Counted from the stretch's first letter, positions 54,249 through 63,779 are shown. The stretch is DNA of 64,000 nt from Thiemannella venezuelensis (GCF_014203605.1 NZ_JACHJJ010000026.1:61623-125622), one strand, 5' to 3'. Notes: generated by a model from the letters alone, not told the origin. Numbers and translations: made by a program.

Positions 54249-55769
54249 ATGAGCACCTCCGCGATCGAGCCCGGCACGAAGCTGGCCGAGCGCTTCCGGC
54301 TTGAGGACCGCGTCCACGAGTCCGGAGGGGCCACCCTCTGGAAGGCCGTCGACGAGGTGCTCGCCCGGCCCGTCGCCGTGCACACCTTCGCCCCCGGCTT
54401 CCCCCGTGTGAACGAGGTCGTCACGGCCGCCCGCGCGGCCAGCCGCCTCACCGACCCCCGGCTGACCCAGGTCTTCGACGCCACCGAGGACGACGGCCGC
54501 TCCTACGTCGTCAGCGAGTGGGTGAGCGGGGAGAACCTGGCCGACCTGGTCGCCTCCGGGTCGCTGGAGCCGGAGCGGGCCGCCGCGCTGGTCGCCGAGG
54601 TCGCCGAGGCGCTGGCCCACGCGCACGAGTCCGGCATCCCCCACCTCTGCCTGACCCCCGAGCACCTGATGTGGACCTCGGGCGGCACGGTCAAGCTGCT
54701 CGGCCTGGGGATCGACGCCGTCCTGGTCGGGGTGGCGGACGACAACATGCGGGTCGACGACGCCGCCCGCGCCGACGCGGAGGGGCTCGGCCGCCTGCTG
54801 TACGCCGGGCTGACCGGCCACTGGCCGGGTGAGGAGCCCGTCGGCGGACTGCCCGTCGCGCCCGTGGACGACGGGCGCTTCTGCACGCCGCGGCAGGTCA
54901 CCGCCGGCGTTCCCGGCTACCTCGACACGATCACCTGCCGGGTGATCCTGCCGGAGAGCCGGCGCGGCCTGACCCCGCTGACGAGTCCCGCCGAGGTGGC
55001 CGAGGCGCTGGAGTCGGTGCCCCGGCCCACGCCCATGCCCATGCCCGCGGTGGTCCCTCCTCCGATGACGGCCTCCCGCTCGGAGGGCCTGGAGACGGCG
55101 CCGCCCCCGCAGCGCACGGCCCCGGCCCCGTACACGCCCGTCCAGCACCGGCCGGCCCCCGCCGGAGGGGGCGGGATGCTCGGCAAGGTGGTCATGGTCA
55201 CGGTCGTCCTGCTGGTGATGGCCGCCGTCGGCCTGGGCGCCTGGACGCTCGGCCGCAACCTCGGCAACGCCGGGATCCCGACCGCCGGGGCCACCGCCAA
55301 GCCCACCCCCGCGGTCTCCACCGCCACCCAGAAGGTGAAGTCCGTCTCGGCCTCGGGCTTCGACCCGCGGGGCGACCAGCAGGAGGGGGAGAACCACACC
55401 GGCGGCGCGGTGGACGGCAAGCCCTCCACCGACTGGCACTCCGAGTCCTACACCTCCGCCGACTTCGGCGGTCTGAAGAGCGGCGTCGGCCTCCTGCTCG
55501 ACCTGAAGGAGAGCGTGCCGGTCAAGGAGGTGAAGGTCGACTTCGGCGGCACCTCCGGCGGCACGGTGGAGCTGAGGGTGGGCGACTCCAAGGACGAGGA
55601 CGACCTCTCCGTGGTCGGCAAGATCTCCGATGTGGGCGGGAAGAAGACCTTCACCGTGAAGTCCCCGAAGGAGGGGCGCTACGTCCTGCTCTGGTTCACC
55701 GAACTCCCCACCTACCAGGGGAAGTTCCGGGGCCAGGTGAACGAGGTGGAGGTGCTGGCGACCAAGTGA
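54249..55769 (+). CDS. Membrane pseudokinase with discoidin-like domain
   Basis: A 506-residue protein with GGAGGAG before ATG 54249. The kinase-like domain is residues 12-260. It lacks the usual catalytic residues: the VAIK Lys is His45 (PVAVHTFAP), HRD-x-K is HLCLTPEH, and DFG is LGLG. A Pro-rich linker, one membrane helix (about 308-332) and an outside F5/8-type (discoidin-like) domain follow (DGKPSTDWHSESYTSADF...LLLDL). Its place after murJ matches the MviN pseudokinase of mycobacteria that binds the FHA protein FhaA when phosphorylated. By analogy it may regulate MurJ. Confidence 0.88.
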   Translation: MSTSAIEPGTKLAERFRLEDRVHESGGATLWKAVDEVLARPVAVHTFAPGFPRVNEVVTAARAASRLTDPRLTQVFDATEDDGRSYVVSEWVSGENLADLVASGSLEPERAAALVAEVAEALAHAHESGIPHLCLTPEHLMWTSGGTVKLLGLGIDAVLVGVADDNMRVDDAARADAEGLGRLLYAGLTGHWPGEEPVGGLPVAPVDDGRFCTPRQVTAGVPGYLDTITCRVILPESRRGLTPLTSPAEVAEALESVPRPTPMPMPAVVPPPMTASRSEGLETAPPPQRTAPAPYTPVQHRPAPAGGGGMLGKVVMVTVVLLVMAAVGLGAWTLGRNLGNAGIPTAGATAKPTPAVSTATQKVKSVSASGFDPRGDQQEGENHTGGAVDGKPSTDWHSESYTSADFGGLKSGVGLLLDLKESVPVKEVKVDFGGTSGGTVELRVGDSKDEDDLSVVGKISDVGGKKTFTVKSPKEGRYVLLWFTELPTYQGKFRGQVNEVEVLATK

Positions 55770-55895
55770 CGGATGGTGCCATACCAGTGTGATTTGGTCT
55801 GGTTCACCCGACTCCTTGCCGATCATCGGAGATTTCGTGGCACCATCTATCACGTAGTGGTGTACTCCCCGGACCGGTATAGCAGGACTCTCCTT

Positions 55896-56543
55896 GTGAA
55901 TTCCCCACCCGAGCCCCCGCCAGCGGCGGAGCAGCAGGCAGCGCGGGCCGTCGTGTCCGACGCCGACCTGCTGACCCGGCACATCGCCGGGGATCCGCAC
56001 GCCTTCAGTGAAATAGTCAAGCGTCACCGAGACCGCATGTGGGCGGTCGCCCTGCGCACGCTGGGCGACCCCGACGAGGCGGCGGACGCCGTACAGGACG
56101 CCTTCGTGTCCGCATACCGCAAGGCCGAGAGCTTCCGCGGCGAGGCGGCGGTCACCACGTGGCTGCACCGCATCGTGGTCAACGCCTGCCTCGACCGCAT
56201 GCGCAGGAAGTCGGTGCGCCCCGTCGCCGACGACGAGCTGATCGAGGCCGCCGAGCGCGAAACCCCGGTCCCCGACCAGACGGCCGAGCGCGAGGTCTCC
56301 ATGGAGGTCTCCTCCGCGCTCAGACTGCTCCCCGCCGACCAGCGGGCCGCCCTGGTGCTCGTGGACATGATGGGCTACTCCGTCGAGGACGCGGCCCATG
56401 TCCTGCAGGTTCCCAGCGGAACCGTGAAGAGCCGGTGCGCGCGCGGTCGCGCCAAACTTGTCCCAATTCTTTCGCATCTGCGGAACCGATCCGACCTATC
56501 TCGCGTCTCATCGGCGAAGGGAGCAGAACTTCGTGACGGGTGA
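55896..56543 (+). CDS. sigM: ECF sigma factor SigM
   Basis: A 215-residue ECF sigma factor. Region 2 is AFSEIVKRHRDRMWAVALRTLGDPDEAADAVQDAFVSAYRKAESFRGEAAVTTWLHRIVVNACLDRMRRKS. Region 4 is LPADQRAALVLVDMMGYSVEDAAHVLQVPSGTVKSRCARGRAKL. GTG 55896 is the most likely start; a longer frame to 55773 is possible. Its stop overlaps the anti-sigma gene by 11 bases. The arrangement sigM-anti-sigma-trxB-trxA is conserved in actinobacteria, linking it to thiol or envelope stress. Confidence 0.94.
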   Translation: MNSPPEPPPAAEQQAARAVVSDADLLTRHIAGDPHAFSEIVKRHRDRMWAVALRTLGDPDEAADAVQDAFVSAYRKAESFRGEAAVTTWLHRIVVNACLDRMRRKSVRPVADDELIEAAERETPVPDQTAEREVSMEVSSALRLLPADQRAALVLVDMMGYSVEDAAHVLQVPSGTVKSRCARGRAKLVPILSHLRNRSDLSRVSSAKGAELRDG

Positions 56544-57399
56544 TACGCACTACGACCTGGAGATCCTGGCCGAACTGGCCGAGGGTCTCCTCGACGCCGC
56601 CACGGCTCTGCAGGTTCGCGAACATCTCGCGATCTGCGATCCCTGTGGCGAGAGCCTTGCCGATCTCGCAGCGGTCCGTGAGGTACTCTCGGCGACCCCC
56701 ACCCCGGCCATGCCGATGGGAGTCGCGCTCCGGATCGACCGCGCACTGGCCGCCGAGGCCGAGAGCTTCCGTGGAGGTGGGGTAGGCCTGGTGGAGGCAC
56801 CGGCCTGGGACGACATCATGCGCGACGCGCCATGGGAGACGGAGCCGGCGCCCCTCCCCGAGCCCGAGCCGGTCACGCGGCTGGGGGTCGTCGGCGACGA
56901 CGGCACCGTCGTCCCGGTGACCCCGGTCCGACGGCGCAGGACCGGCGCCCGGCGCCGGTGGGCGCTGCCGGCCGCCGCGGCGGGAGTGGCGGCGGCGGTG
57001 ATCGGCGCGACGGTGGTGACGACCAGCATGCTCTCCGCCTCCGGTCCCGGGGCGGATCCGCCGATGACCCTGCCCCTGCTGGCCGAGGGCTCGAAGTACC
57101 AGCTCACCGAGAGCAACTGGAACTACACCGACCAGGCGCTGCGCGGCTCGATGCTCGACTACATCGGCCCGATGGACGCCACCGGAACCGTGCGGAGCTC
57201 CAAGCTCGACCAGTGCGTGAACCGGCTCACCGCCGAGGTCGGGACGGCCCCCTTCGCGGTCGACCAGGGCTTCTACAACGGGCAGGAGGCCAACATCATG
57301 GTCTTCTGGCACAACCAGCCCAAGAACCAGGTGCTCGTGCACGTGGTGGGACCGGAGTGCGACGAAGTGCGCAAGCCCGGCTTCGCCCGCTGGAAGTAA
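56533..57399 (+). CDS. Membrane anti-sigma factor (zinc-finger type)
   Basis: A 288-residue protein from GTG 56533, overlapping sigM. The zinc-binding anti-sigma domain (about 1-50) shows the H-x3-C-x2-C core in REHLAICDPC. A Pro-rich linker, a basic stretch RRRRTGARRRW, one membrane helix (about 136-158) and an outside domain of about 125 residues with two cysteines (DQCVNR, GPECDEV) follow. It should hold SigM at the membrane and release it on stress; the two outside cysteines could form a disulfide sensor. Confidence 0.9.
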   Translation: MTGDTHYDLEILAELAEGLLDAATALQVREHLAICDPCGESLADLAAVREVLSATPTPAMPMGVALRIDRALAAEAESFRGGGVGLVEAPAWDDIMRDAPWETEPAPLPEPEPVTRLGVVGDDGTVVPVTPVRRRRTGARRRWALPAAAAGVAAAVIGATVVTTSMLSASGPGADPPMTLPLLAEGSKYQLTESNWNYTDQALRGSMLDYIGPMDATGTVRSSKLDQCVNRLTAEVGTAPFAVDQGFYNGQEANIMVFWHNQPKNQVLVHVVGPECDEVRKPGFARWK

Positions 57400-57451
57400 G
57401 GGCTCCGCGAGCCCGCCGATCGGGCGGCGCGGGCCTTTGAGGCGAACGATC

Positions 57452-57493
57452 CGGGGAGGCCCGGCACGGATCCGTCCGTGCCGGGCCTCCCCG
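57452..57493 (+). terminator. Terminator between anti-sigma gene and trxB
   Basis: Perfect 19-base arms (57452-57470 and 57475-57493) around a 4-base loop TCCG, the strongest hairpin in the window. It would uncouple trxB from sigM transcription, so trxB needs its own promoter in 57494-57578. Confidence 0.85.
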
Positions 57494-57578
57494 CGTCCGG
57501 CGGGGAATCACCGCCGGGAATCACCGGCGCCTAGGATCTGTTGACGCGACTGCAACGACAGAGGGAAAGGCGCAACGC

Positions 57579-58514
57579 GTGATGGACGTCCGGAATGTGA
57601 TCATCATCGGCTCGGGTCCCGCCGGTTACACGTCGGCCGTGTACTCCGCGCGTGCCGACCTCAACCCCCTCGTCTTCGAGGGCTCCGTCACCGCCGGCGG
57701 CGCGCTGATGAACACCACCGAGGTGGAGAACTTCCCGGGCTTCCCCGACGGCATCATGGGCCCGGACCTCATGGACGGGCTGCGCAAGCAGGCCGAGCGG
57801 TTCGGCGCCGAGCTCGTCGCCGACGACGTGGTCGAGGTCGACCTGGCCGCCACGCCCAAGGTCGTCAAGACCGCCACCGGCACCTTCCACGCCAAGGCCG
57901 TCATCCTGGCCACCGGCTCCGGCTACCGCCAGCTGGACGTGCCCAACGAGCAGCGCCTGTCCGGGCGCGGCGTCTCCTGGTGCGCCACCTGCGACGGCTT
58001 CTTCTTCCGCGGCCAGGACATCGTGGTCGTCGGCGGCGGCGACACCGCCATGGAGGAGGCCACCTTCCTGACCCGGTTCGCCAACTCGGTGACCGTCGTG
58101 CACCGCCGCGACGAACTGCGCGCCAGCAAGATCATGCAGGACCGCGCGTTCGCCAACGAGAAGATCCGCTTCGTCTGGGACAGCGAGGTCGTCGACGTCC
58201 TGGGCGAGGAGAAGGTCTCCGGCGTACGGCTGCGCAACCTCAAGACCGGCGAGGAGAGCGAGCTCGCCGTCACCGGCCTGTTCATCGCGATCGGCCACGA
58301 CCCCCGCACCGAGCTGGTCAAGGGCCAGGTCGAGCTGGACGACGAGGGCTACATCAAGGTGGACGCCCCCTCCACCCGCACCAACCTGGACGGCGTCTTC
58401 GCCGCCGGGGACGTGGTCGACCACACCTACCGCCAGGCGATCACCGCCGCGGGCACCGGCTGCGCCGCCTCGCTGGACGCCGAGCGCTGGCTGGCCGAGC
58501 ACGCCGACAACTGA
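57579..58514 (+). CDS. trxB: Thioredoxin-disulfide reductase
   Basis: A 311-residue FAD/NADPH flavoenzyme. FAD motif [19 protein letters not shown], redox-active CATCDG, NADPH site [16 protein letters not shown], and C-terminal [30 protein letters not shown] 57579 or ATG 57582, with GAGGGAAAGG upstream. It reduces thioredoxin, whose gene follows 36 bases later. Confidence 0.97.
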   Translation: MMDVRNVIIIGSGPAGYTSAVYSARADLNPLVFEGSVTAGGALMNTTEVENFPGFPDGIMGPDLMDGLRKQAERFGAELVADDVVEVDLAATPKVVKTATGTFHAKAVILATGSGYRQLDVPNEQRLSGRGVSWCATCDGFFFRGQDIVVVGGGDTAMEEATFLTRFANSVTVVHRRDELRASKIMQDRAFANEKIRFVWDSEVVDVLGEEKVSGVRLRNLKTGEESELAVTGLFIAIGHDPRTELVKGQVELDDEGYIKVDAPSTRTNLDGVFAAGDVVDHTYRQAITAAGTGCAASLDAERWLAEHADN

Positions 58515-58550
58515 CCCCACCACACCACCGGGAAAGAAGGAGCAACAACC

Positions 58551-58874
58551 GTGGGCGCCATCAAGAACGTGACCGAGGCCAGTTTCGAGAGCGACGTGCT
58601 CAAGAGCGACAAGCCCGTGCTCGTCGACTTCTGGGCCGAGTGGTGCGGTCCGTGCCGCCAGGTCGCGCCGATCCTGGAGGAGATCGCCGCCGAGCAGGGC
58701 GAGAAGCTGGAGATCGTCAAGCTCAACGTCGACGAGAACCAGGCGATTGCCCAGCAGTACGGCGTACTCCAGATCCCGACCCTGAACGTCTATAAGAACG
58801 GAGAGGTTGTGAAGCAGATCATCGGCGCCAAGCCGAAGGCCATGCTGCTTCGCGAGCTCGAGGGCATCATCTAG
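58551..58874 (+). CDS. trxA: Thioredoxin
   Basis: A 107-residue thioredoxin with active site WAEWCGPCRQ, the cis-proline loop LQIPTLNVYKNGE, and GTG 58551 behind AAGAAGGAG. Together with trxB it forms the cytoplasmic disulfide-reducing system. Usual length. Confidence 0.98.
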   Translation: MGAIKNVTEASFESDVLKSDKPVLVDFWAEWCGPCRQVAPILEEIAAEQGEKLEIVKLNVDENQAIAQQYGVLQIPTLNVYKNGEVVKQIIGAKPKAMLLRELEGII

Positions 58875-58979
58875 GGCGCCCCGCGAGGGAGCCCTGGATG
58901 AGGCCCCCTGCGGCCGGCCGCACCCCACGGCGGCTCCCGGCCGTACCACCCGCTTCCGAGCGGCACACCCACCCAGTGG

Positions 58980-59010
58980 AAGCCCCCTCGCCTCACGGCG
59001 GGGGGGCTTT
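58980..59010 (+). terminator. Terminator after trxA
   Basis: Hairpin AAGCCCCCTCGCC / GGCGGGGGGGCTTT with a 4-base loop and a short T-run, 105 bases past trxA. Confidence 0.75.
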
Positions 59011-59068
59011 CGCGTCCCCCCTCCGGTCCCTGTCGCGCCGCGGTGGCCGCGGGAGGCCCTCAGAAGGC

Positions 59069-59689
59069 TCAGACGGGACGCAGCGCCCGCTCCGGACTCA
59101 TGGAGCCCAGCAGCCTCTCCAGGGCCACCTCGACGTCCTCACGCCACGAGACGGCGTTCTTCAACTCCAGCCGGAGGCGCGGGAAGCGCAGGTGCGGCCG
59201 GACCGTCTTGAACCCCACGGAGAGCAGGTACTCGGCGGGCGCCACGCAGGCCCCGGTCTTCTCCCACTTCAGGTCGCCGAAGGCCTCGATCGCCCGCACC
59301 CCGCGCCGGGTCAGGTCCTTGGCCACGCCCTGGACCAGCATCCGGCCGAGCCCTCCGCCGGAGAACTCCGGGATGATGTGCGCGGTCATCAGCAGCACGG
59401 CGTCGGCGCTCACCGGCGAGGTCGGGAACGCCACCGAGCGCGGCACGTAGAGCGGGGGCGCGTAGAGCACGAACCCGGCCGCCACCCCGTCCACATAAGC
59501 GATCTTCCCGCAGCTGCCCCACTCCAGCAGGGTCGCCGAGATCCAGGCCTCCTTCTCCAGCTCCGGATCCCCCGCCTCGACCGCGCGCTCCCCGCTCATC
59601 GGGTCGAGCTCCCAGAAAACGCACCGGCGGCAGCGGCGCGGCAGGTCGTCGAGATTGTCGAGAGTGACGTTAGCCAGCCGACGCGACAC
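59069..59689 (-). CDS. GNAT family acetyltransferase
   Basis: A 206-residue protein. The acetyl-CoA loop is FSGGGLGRMLVQGVAKDL (Q/R-x-x-G-x-G/A type). The N-terminal CRRCVFWELD is a conserved cysteine motif of this actinobacterial subfamily. Often found near trxA and parB in actinobacteria. Substrate unknown. Start GTG 59689. Convergent with trxA. Confidence 0.87.
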   Translation of the reverse strand: MSRRLANVTLDNLDDLPRRCRRCVFWELDPMSGERAVEAGDPELEKEAWISATLLEWGSCGKIAYVDGVAAGFVLYAPPLYVPRSVAFPTSPVSADAVLLMTAHIIPEFSGGGLGRMLVQGVAKDLTRRGVRAIEAFGDLKWEKTGACVAPAEYLLSVGFKTVRPHLRFPRLRLELKNAVSWREDVEVALERLLGSMSPERALRPV

Positions 59690-59887
59690 CTAATGGCCCC
59701 AATCGCGAGCGAGACGAGTGCGTGATACGCGCGAAAACCGAGTCCTCACCTGGCATCGTAGCCCAGCGAGGGCCGTCGTTTCAGGGGTCTCCGCCGTCCC
59801 GCGGGAGGGCTCCGGGAGCCGCTGACGTACCCTTGTTCACCTAGTTGGAGAGCACACCGTGCTCCACTACCACCGAGGAGGTGGACC

Positions 59888-61213
59888 GTGTCCCAGGAGT
59901 CGGACCACGGTCGGACCATCGCGGCCCACGGGTCGCGCATCGATGCCTACGTCGACCGGTACGCCGCACGAGCTACCGGGATGGTCGCCTCCGAGGTCCG
60001 AGCTCTCTTCGCCGTCGCGTCGAGGCCCGAGGTGGTCTCGCTGGCCGGCGGCATGCCGTACGTCACCGCCCTCCCCCTCGACGTGGTGGGAGAGCTCGTC
60101 GCCGACCTGGTGGCCCGCCGCGGCCCGGTCGCGCTCCAGTACGGCTCCGGCCAGGGCGACCCGCACCTGCGCGAGCAGATCTGCGACGTCATGCGCCTGG
60201 AGGGCATCGAGGGCAACGCCGACGACGTCGTGGTGACGGTCGGCTCGCAGCAGGCCCTCGACCTGATCACCCGCATTTTCATCGATCCCGGCGACGTCGT
60301 CCTCGCCGAGGGTCCCTCCTACGTCGGCGCGCTCGGCACCTTCTCCGCGTACCAGGCCAAGGTCGTGCACATCGCGATGGACGACGAGGGGATCATCCCC
60401 GAGTCGCTGGCGCAGACCGTCTACGCGCTGCAGACCGCCGGGAGCACGATCAAGTTCCTCTACACGATCCCCACCTTCCAGAACCCCACCGGCGTCACGC
60501 TGAACGCCGAGCGCAGGCAGCAGGTCCTGGACATCTGCCAGCGCGCCGGCGTGCTGGTCGTGGAGGACAATCCGTACGGCCTGCTCGGCTTCGACGGCGA
60601 GCCCATGCGGGCGCTGCGCGCCGACAACCCCGACGGGGTGGTCTACCTCGGCTCGTTCTCCAAGACCCTGGCCCCCGGCTTCCGGGTCGGCTGGGCGCTC
60701 GCCCCGCACGCCGTACGCGACAAGCTGGTGCTGGCGATGGAGTCGGCGGTCCTGTCGCACTCCACCTTCACCCAGCTCGCCGTGGGCGAGTACCTCGCCA
60801 CCCAGCCCTGGCGGGAGCAGATCAAGACCTTCCGCGAGCTCTACCGGGAACGCCGCGACACCATGCTCTCCTCGCTGGAGGCGCTGATGCCCGCCGGCTG
60901 CACCTGGACGCATCCGCGCGGCGGGTTCTTCGTCTGGGCCACCCTCCCCGAGGGGCTGGACTCCAAGGCGCTCCTGCCCCGGGCCGTCGCCGAGCGGGTG
61001 GCGTTCGTGCCGGGGTCCGGCTTCTTCGCCGACGGCAGCGGCGCCCGCCACATGCGGCTGTCCTTCTGCTACCCGGAGCCCGACCGCATCCGCGAGGGGG
61101 TCCGGCGGCTGGCCGGGGTGATCGAGCAGGAGCTGCAGCTGCGCGACACCTTCGGCGCCGGCGTCTACCCCGACCACGTCGGGGTCGACACCCCGGGCCC
61201 CGACCTCGCCTGA
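59888..61213 (+). CDS. PLP-dependent aminotransferase, class I/II
   Basis: A 441-residue fold type I enzyme resembling 2-aminoadipate/MocR-type aminotransferases without a DNA-binding domain. Features: VSLAGGMPYVTALP, VGSQQALDLITRIFIDPGDVVLAEGPSY, YTIPTFQNPTGVTL, VVEDNPYGLLGF and the PLP Lys in GSFSKTLAPGFRVGW. GTG 59888 with GAGGAGGT upstream; the site is inside a small CCACC/GGTGG hairpin. The amino donor and acceptor are not known. Such genes are common near oriC in actinobacteria. Confidence 0.92.
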   Translation: MSQESDHGRTIAAHGSRIDAYVDRYAARATGMVASEVRALFAVASRPEVVSLAGGMPYVTALPLDVVGELVADLVARRGPVALQYGSGQGDPHLREQICDVMRLEGIEGNADDVVVTVGSQQALDLITRIFIDPGDVVLAEGPSYVGALGTFSAYQAKVVHIAMDDEGIIPESLAQTVYALQTAGSTIKFLYTIPTFQNPTGVTLNAERRQQVLDICQRAGVLVVEDNPYGLLGFDGEPMRALRADNPDGVVYLGSFSKTLAPGFRVGWALAPHAVRDKLVLAMESAVLSHSTFTQLAVGEYLATQPWREQIKTFRELYRERRDTMLSSLEALMPAGCTWTHPRGGFFVWATLPEGLDSKALLPRAVAERVAFVPGSGFFADGSGARHMRLSFCYPEPDRIREGVRRLAGVIEQELQLRDTFGAGVYPDHVGVDTPGPDLA

Positions 61214-61223
61214 GGACGCCCTC

Positions 61224-61267
61224 CCGCCCGCCGTACCGGGGCACCGGCCTTCCGGTACGGCGGGCGG
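61224..61267 (+). terminator. Terminator after aminotransferase gene
   Basis: Perfect 16-base arms (61224-61239 and 61252-61267), inner part CCCGCCGTACCGG, with a 12-base loop, 11 bases past the stop codon. Confidence 0.85.
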
Positions 61268-61433
61268 CGCGGGAGGCCTCGCGGCGCCGTCGTACGGCGG
61301 GTGGTCCGGCGAGCGTCCGTGGCCGCCCGCGGCGGAGTGCCGTACGGTGACTTCCGGCATCGCCATCGCGCGATCACCCGGTCATCGGGAGAACGACTCG
61401 ACAGGCCCGTCACGGGCTCTAGGAGGTATTCGG

Positions 61434-62384
61434 ATGAGTGATCTGGGCCACGTGCTCGTCCTGGCCGGCGGACTGTCCTACGAGCGCGAGGTGTCCCTGC
61501 GCTCGGGCCGCCGGGTGGGCGAGGTGCTGCGCGGGGCCGGCGTCTCCGTGGAGACCCGCGACACCGATGCCTCCCTCGTCCCGTGGATCCTGTCCGAGCG
61601 GCCGAGCGCCGTCTTCGTGACGCTGCACGGCGGGGCGGGCGAGGACGGCGCCATCCGCTCGGTGCTGGACCTGCTCTCCGTCCCCTACGTGGGGGCCGGC
61701 TCCGACGCCTGCCGGATCGCCTTCGACAAGCCCACCGCCAAGACCGTGGTCCGCTCCGTCGGCGTCCGCACCCCCGAGTCGGTGACACTCCCCAAGGAGA
61801 CCTTCCACGACCTCGGCGCCTCCGCCGTGCTGGCCCGCATCGTGGAGCGGCTCGGCCTGCCGCTGTTCGTCAAGCCCTCCCGCGGCGGCTCGGCCCTCGG
61901 CGCCTCCATCGTGCGTACCGCCGAAGACCTCCCCTCGGCCATGGTCGGCTGCTTCGCCTACGGCGACACCGCGCTGATCGAGTGCTACATCGAGGGCGTG
62001 GAGGTCGCCGTCTCCGTCGTCGACCTGGGCGAGGGCCCGGTGGCCCTGCCCCCGGTGGAGATCGTCCCCGACGACGGCGTCTACGACTACGCGGCCCGCT
62101 ACACCGCCGGCCGCACCGAGTTCTTCGCCCCCGCACGCCTCTCCGCCGAGACGGCGGCCGCCTGCGCCGAGATGGCGGTGACCGCGCACACGGCCCTCGG
62201 GCTGCGCGACATCTCCCGCACCGACCTCATCGTCGGCGCGGACGGCCTCCCGCATTTCCTCGAAGTCAACGTCGCCCCCGGCATGACCGAGACCTCCCTC
62301 CTCCCGATGGCCGCCGAAGCCGCCGGAGAGGACCTGGGCTCCCTCTGCCGCGTCCTGCTCGAACAGGCCGCCATGCGCGGCTGA
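61434..62384 (+). CDS. D-alanine--D-alanine ligase family protein
   Basis: A 316-residue ATP-grasp enzyme, starting ATG 61434 behind a perfect AGGAGG. Ddl hallmarks: AGGLSYEREVSLRSG, LHGGAGEDGAIRSVLDLLSVPYVGAG, LFVKPSRGGSALGASIV and FLEVNVAPGMTETSLLPM. It joins two D-alanines for peptidoglycan or a related dipeptide. A second, mur-linked ddl probably exists elsewhere, so this may be a paralog. Upstream is a terminator; it is a single-gene unit. Confidence 0.9.
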   Translation: MSDLGHVLVLAGGLSYEREVSLRSGRRVGEVLRGAGVSVETRDTDASLVPWILSERPSAVFVTLHGGAGEDGAIRSVLDLLSVPYVGAGSDACRIAFDKPTAKTVVRSVGVRTPESVTLPKETFHDLGASAVLARIVERLGLPLFVKPSRGGSALGASIVRTAEDLPSAMVGCFAYGDTALIECYIEGVEVAVSVVDLGEGPVALPPVEIVPDDGVYDYAARYTAGRTEFFAPARLSAETAAACAEMAVTAHTALGLRDISRTDLIVGADGLPHFLEVNVAPGMTETSLLPMAAEAAGEDLGSLCRVLLEQAAMRG

Positions 62385-62600
62385 CCTTCCGGCGGACATC
62401 CGTACGGCGGGCACCCGTACGGCGGGGCGTGCGCGACGGGGCGTCCGTGCGGCGCGCACCGGCCACGCGGCCGCCGGCGCGAATGGCCCCGGAATCACCC
62501 GCACCGGATCTCCCGGCCGTACCGCAGGACGGGCCTCCCCGGCCGTGCCGCGCGGCACCCGGCGGGCGGTCCCCGCCGCCCGCCGCCCTACGCTGGCCCT

Positions 62601-63653
62601 GTGCTGACCACGACTCCGTTTCCCAAGAGCTTCGCCAGCGACAACCACGCCGGCGTGCACCCCAAGGTCCTCGCGGCCGTCATCGAGGCCAACGCCGGCG
62701 ACGCCCCCGCCTACGGCGCCGATCCCTGGACGGAGGCGATGCAGGACGCCTTCCGCGCCGAGTTCGGCGCCCAGACGACGGCCTACGCGATGTTCAACGG
62801 CACCGGGGCCAACGTGACGGGGCTCGGACTGGTCCTGCGTCCCTACGACTCCGTCCTCTGCCCGGTCACCGCGCACATCAACACCCACGAGTGCGGGGCG
62901 GCCGAGCGCGTCCTCGGCGCCAAGCTCGTGCCGCTCCCCACGGCGGACGGGAAGCTCACGGCCGACGACATCCGGGACCACCTCTCCGTCCTCGGCAACA
63001 CGCAGTACGCCCAGCCGCGGGTCGTCTCCATCTCGCAGGTGACCGAGTGCGGCACCGCCTACACCGCCGCCGAGACCGCGGAACTCGCGGAATTCCTCCA
63101 CTCCCGGGGACTCTTCCTGCACATGGACGGCGCCCGCCTGGCCAACGCCGCGGCCGAGCTCGACTGCTCGATGCGCGCGCTCACCACCGATGCCGGAGTG
63201 GACGTGCTCAGCTTCGGCGGCACCAAGAACGGCGCCATGGGCGCCGAGGCGCTCGTCGTCCTCAACCCCGAACTGGACGCCCCGGCGCTGTTCCTCCGCA
63301 AACAGGGCATGCAGCTCGCCTCCAAGATGCGCTACGTCTCCGCCCAGCTGACCGCGCTCCTCGCCGACGGCCTCTGGCACGAGAACGCGGCCCACGCCAA
63401 TGCCATGGCCCACCGCCTCGCCGACGGAGTGCGCGACCTCCCCGGCGTGTCCCTCCGCTACCCCGTCCAGTCCAACGCCGTCTTCCCCGTGCTCCCGGAG
63501 AAGGCCATCGCCGAACTCCAGCAGCGCTACCTCTTCCACATGTGGGACGCCACCGAGAACGTGGTCCGCTGGGTGACGGCCTTCGACACCACCCCCGAAC
63601 AGGTCGACACCTTCATCTCCGACATCCGCGCGGTGGTCGGCTCCCACCCGTGA
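62601..63653 (+). CDS. ltaE: Low-specificity L-threonine aldolase
   Basis: A 350-residue PLP enzyme that splits threonine or allo-threonine to glycine and acetaldehyde. Features: FASDNHAGVHPKVLAAV, GDAPAYGADPWTEAM, HINTHECGAAE, HMDGARLANAA and the PLP Lys in SFGGTKNGAMGAEA. GTG 62601. It is the last gene before the parS sites. Single gene. Confidence 0.94.
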   Translation: MLTTTPFPKSFASDNHAGVHPKVLAAVIEANAGDAPAYGADPWTEAMQDAFRAEFGAQTTAYAMFNGTGANVTGLGLVLRPYDSVLCPVTAHINTHECGAAERVLGAKLVPLPTADGKLTADDIRDHLSVLGNTQYAQPRVVSISQVTECGTAYTAAETAELAEFLHSRGLFLHMDGARLANAAAELDCSMRALTTDAGVDVLSFGGTKNGAMGAEALVVLNPELDAPALFLRKQGMQLASKMRYVSAQLTALLADGLWHENAAHANAMAHRLADGVRDLPGVSLRYPVQSNAVFPVLPEKAIAELQQRYLFHMWDATENVVRWVTAFDTTPEQVDTFISDIRAVVGSHP

Positions 63654-63663
63654 ACGACCGCGA

Positions 63664-63679
63664 TGTTTCACGTGAAACA
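63664..63679. other. parS site 1
   Basis: A perfect copy of the bacterial centromere TGTTTCACGTGAAACA, 11 bases past the threonine aldolase stop. ParB/Spo0J nucleates here and spreads to direct oriC segregation. Confidence 0.95.
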
Positions 63680-63740
63680 TCGCGGCCATGTCTCCTGAGG
63701 CGTTGCGGCCGGAGGAGTGACGGGGAGGGCGGAGCCGCTG

Positions 63741-63756
63741 TGTTTCACGTGAAACA
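63741..63756. other. parS site 2
   Basis: A second perfect TGTTTCACGTGAAACA, 77 bases from the first. Multiple parS sites around oriC are normal in actinobacteria. Confidence 0.95.
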
Positions 63757-63779
63757 CGGCGGCTCTGTCGTTTCCGGGT

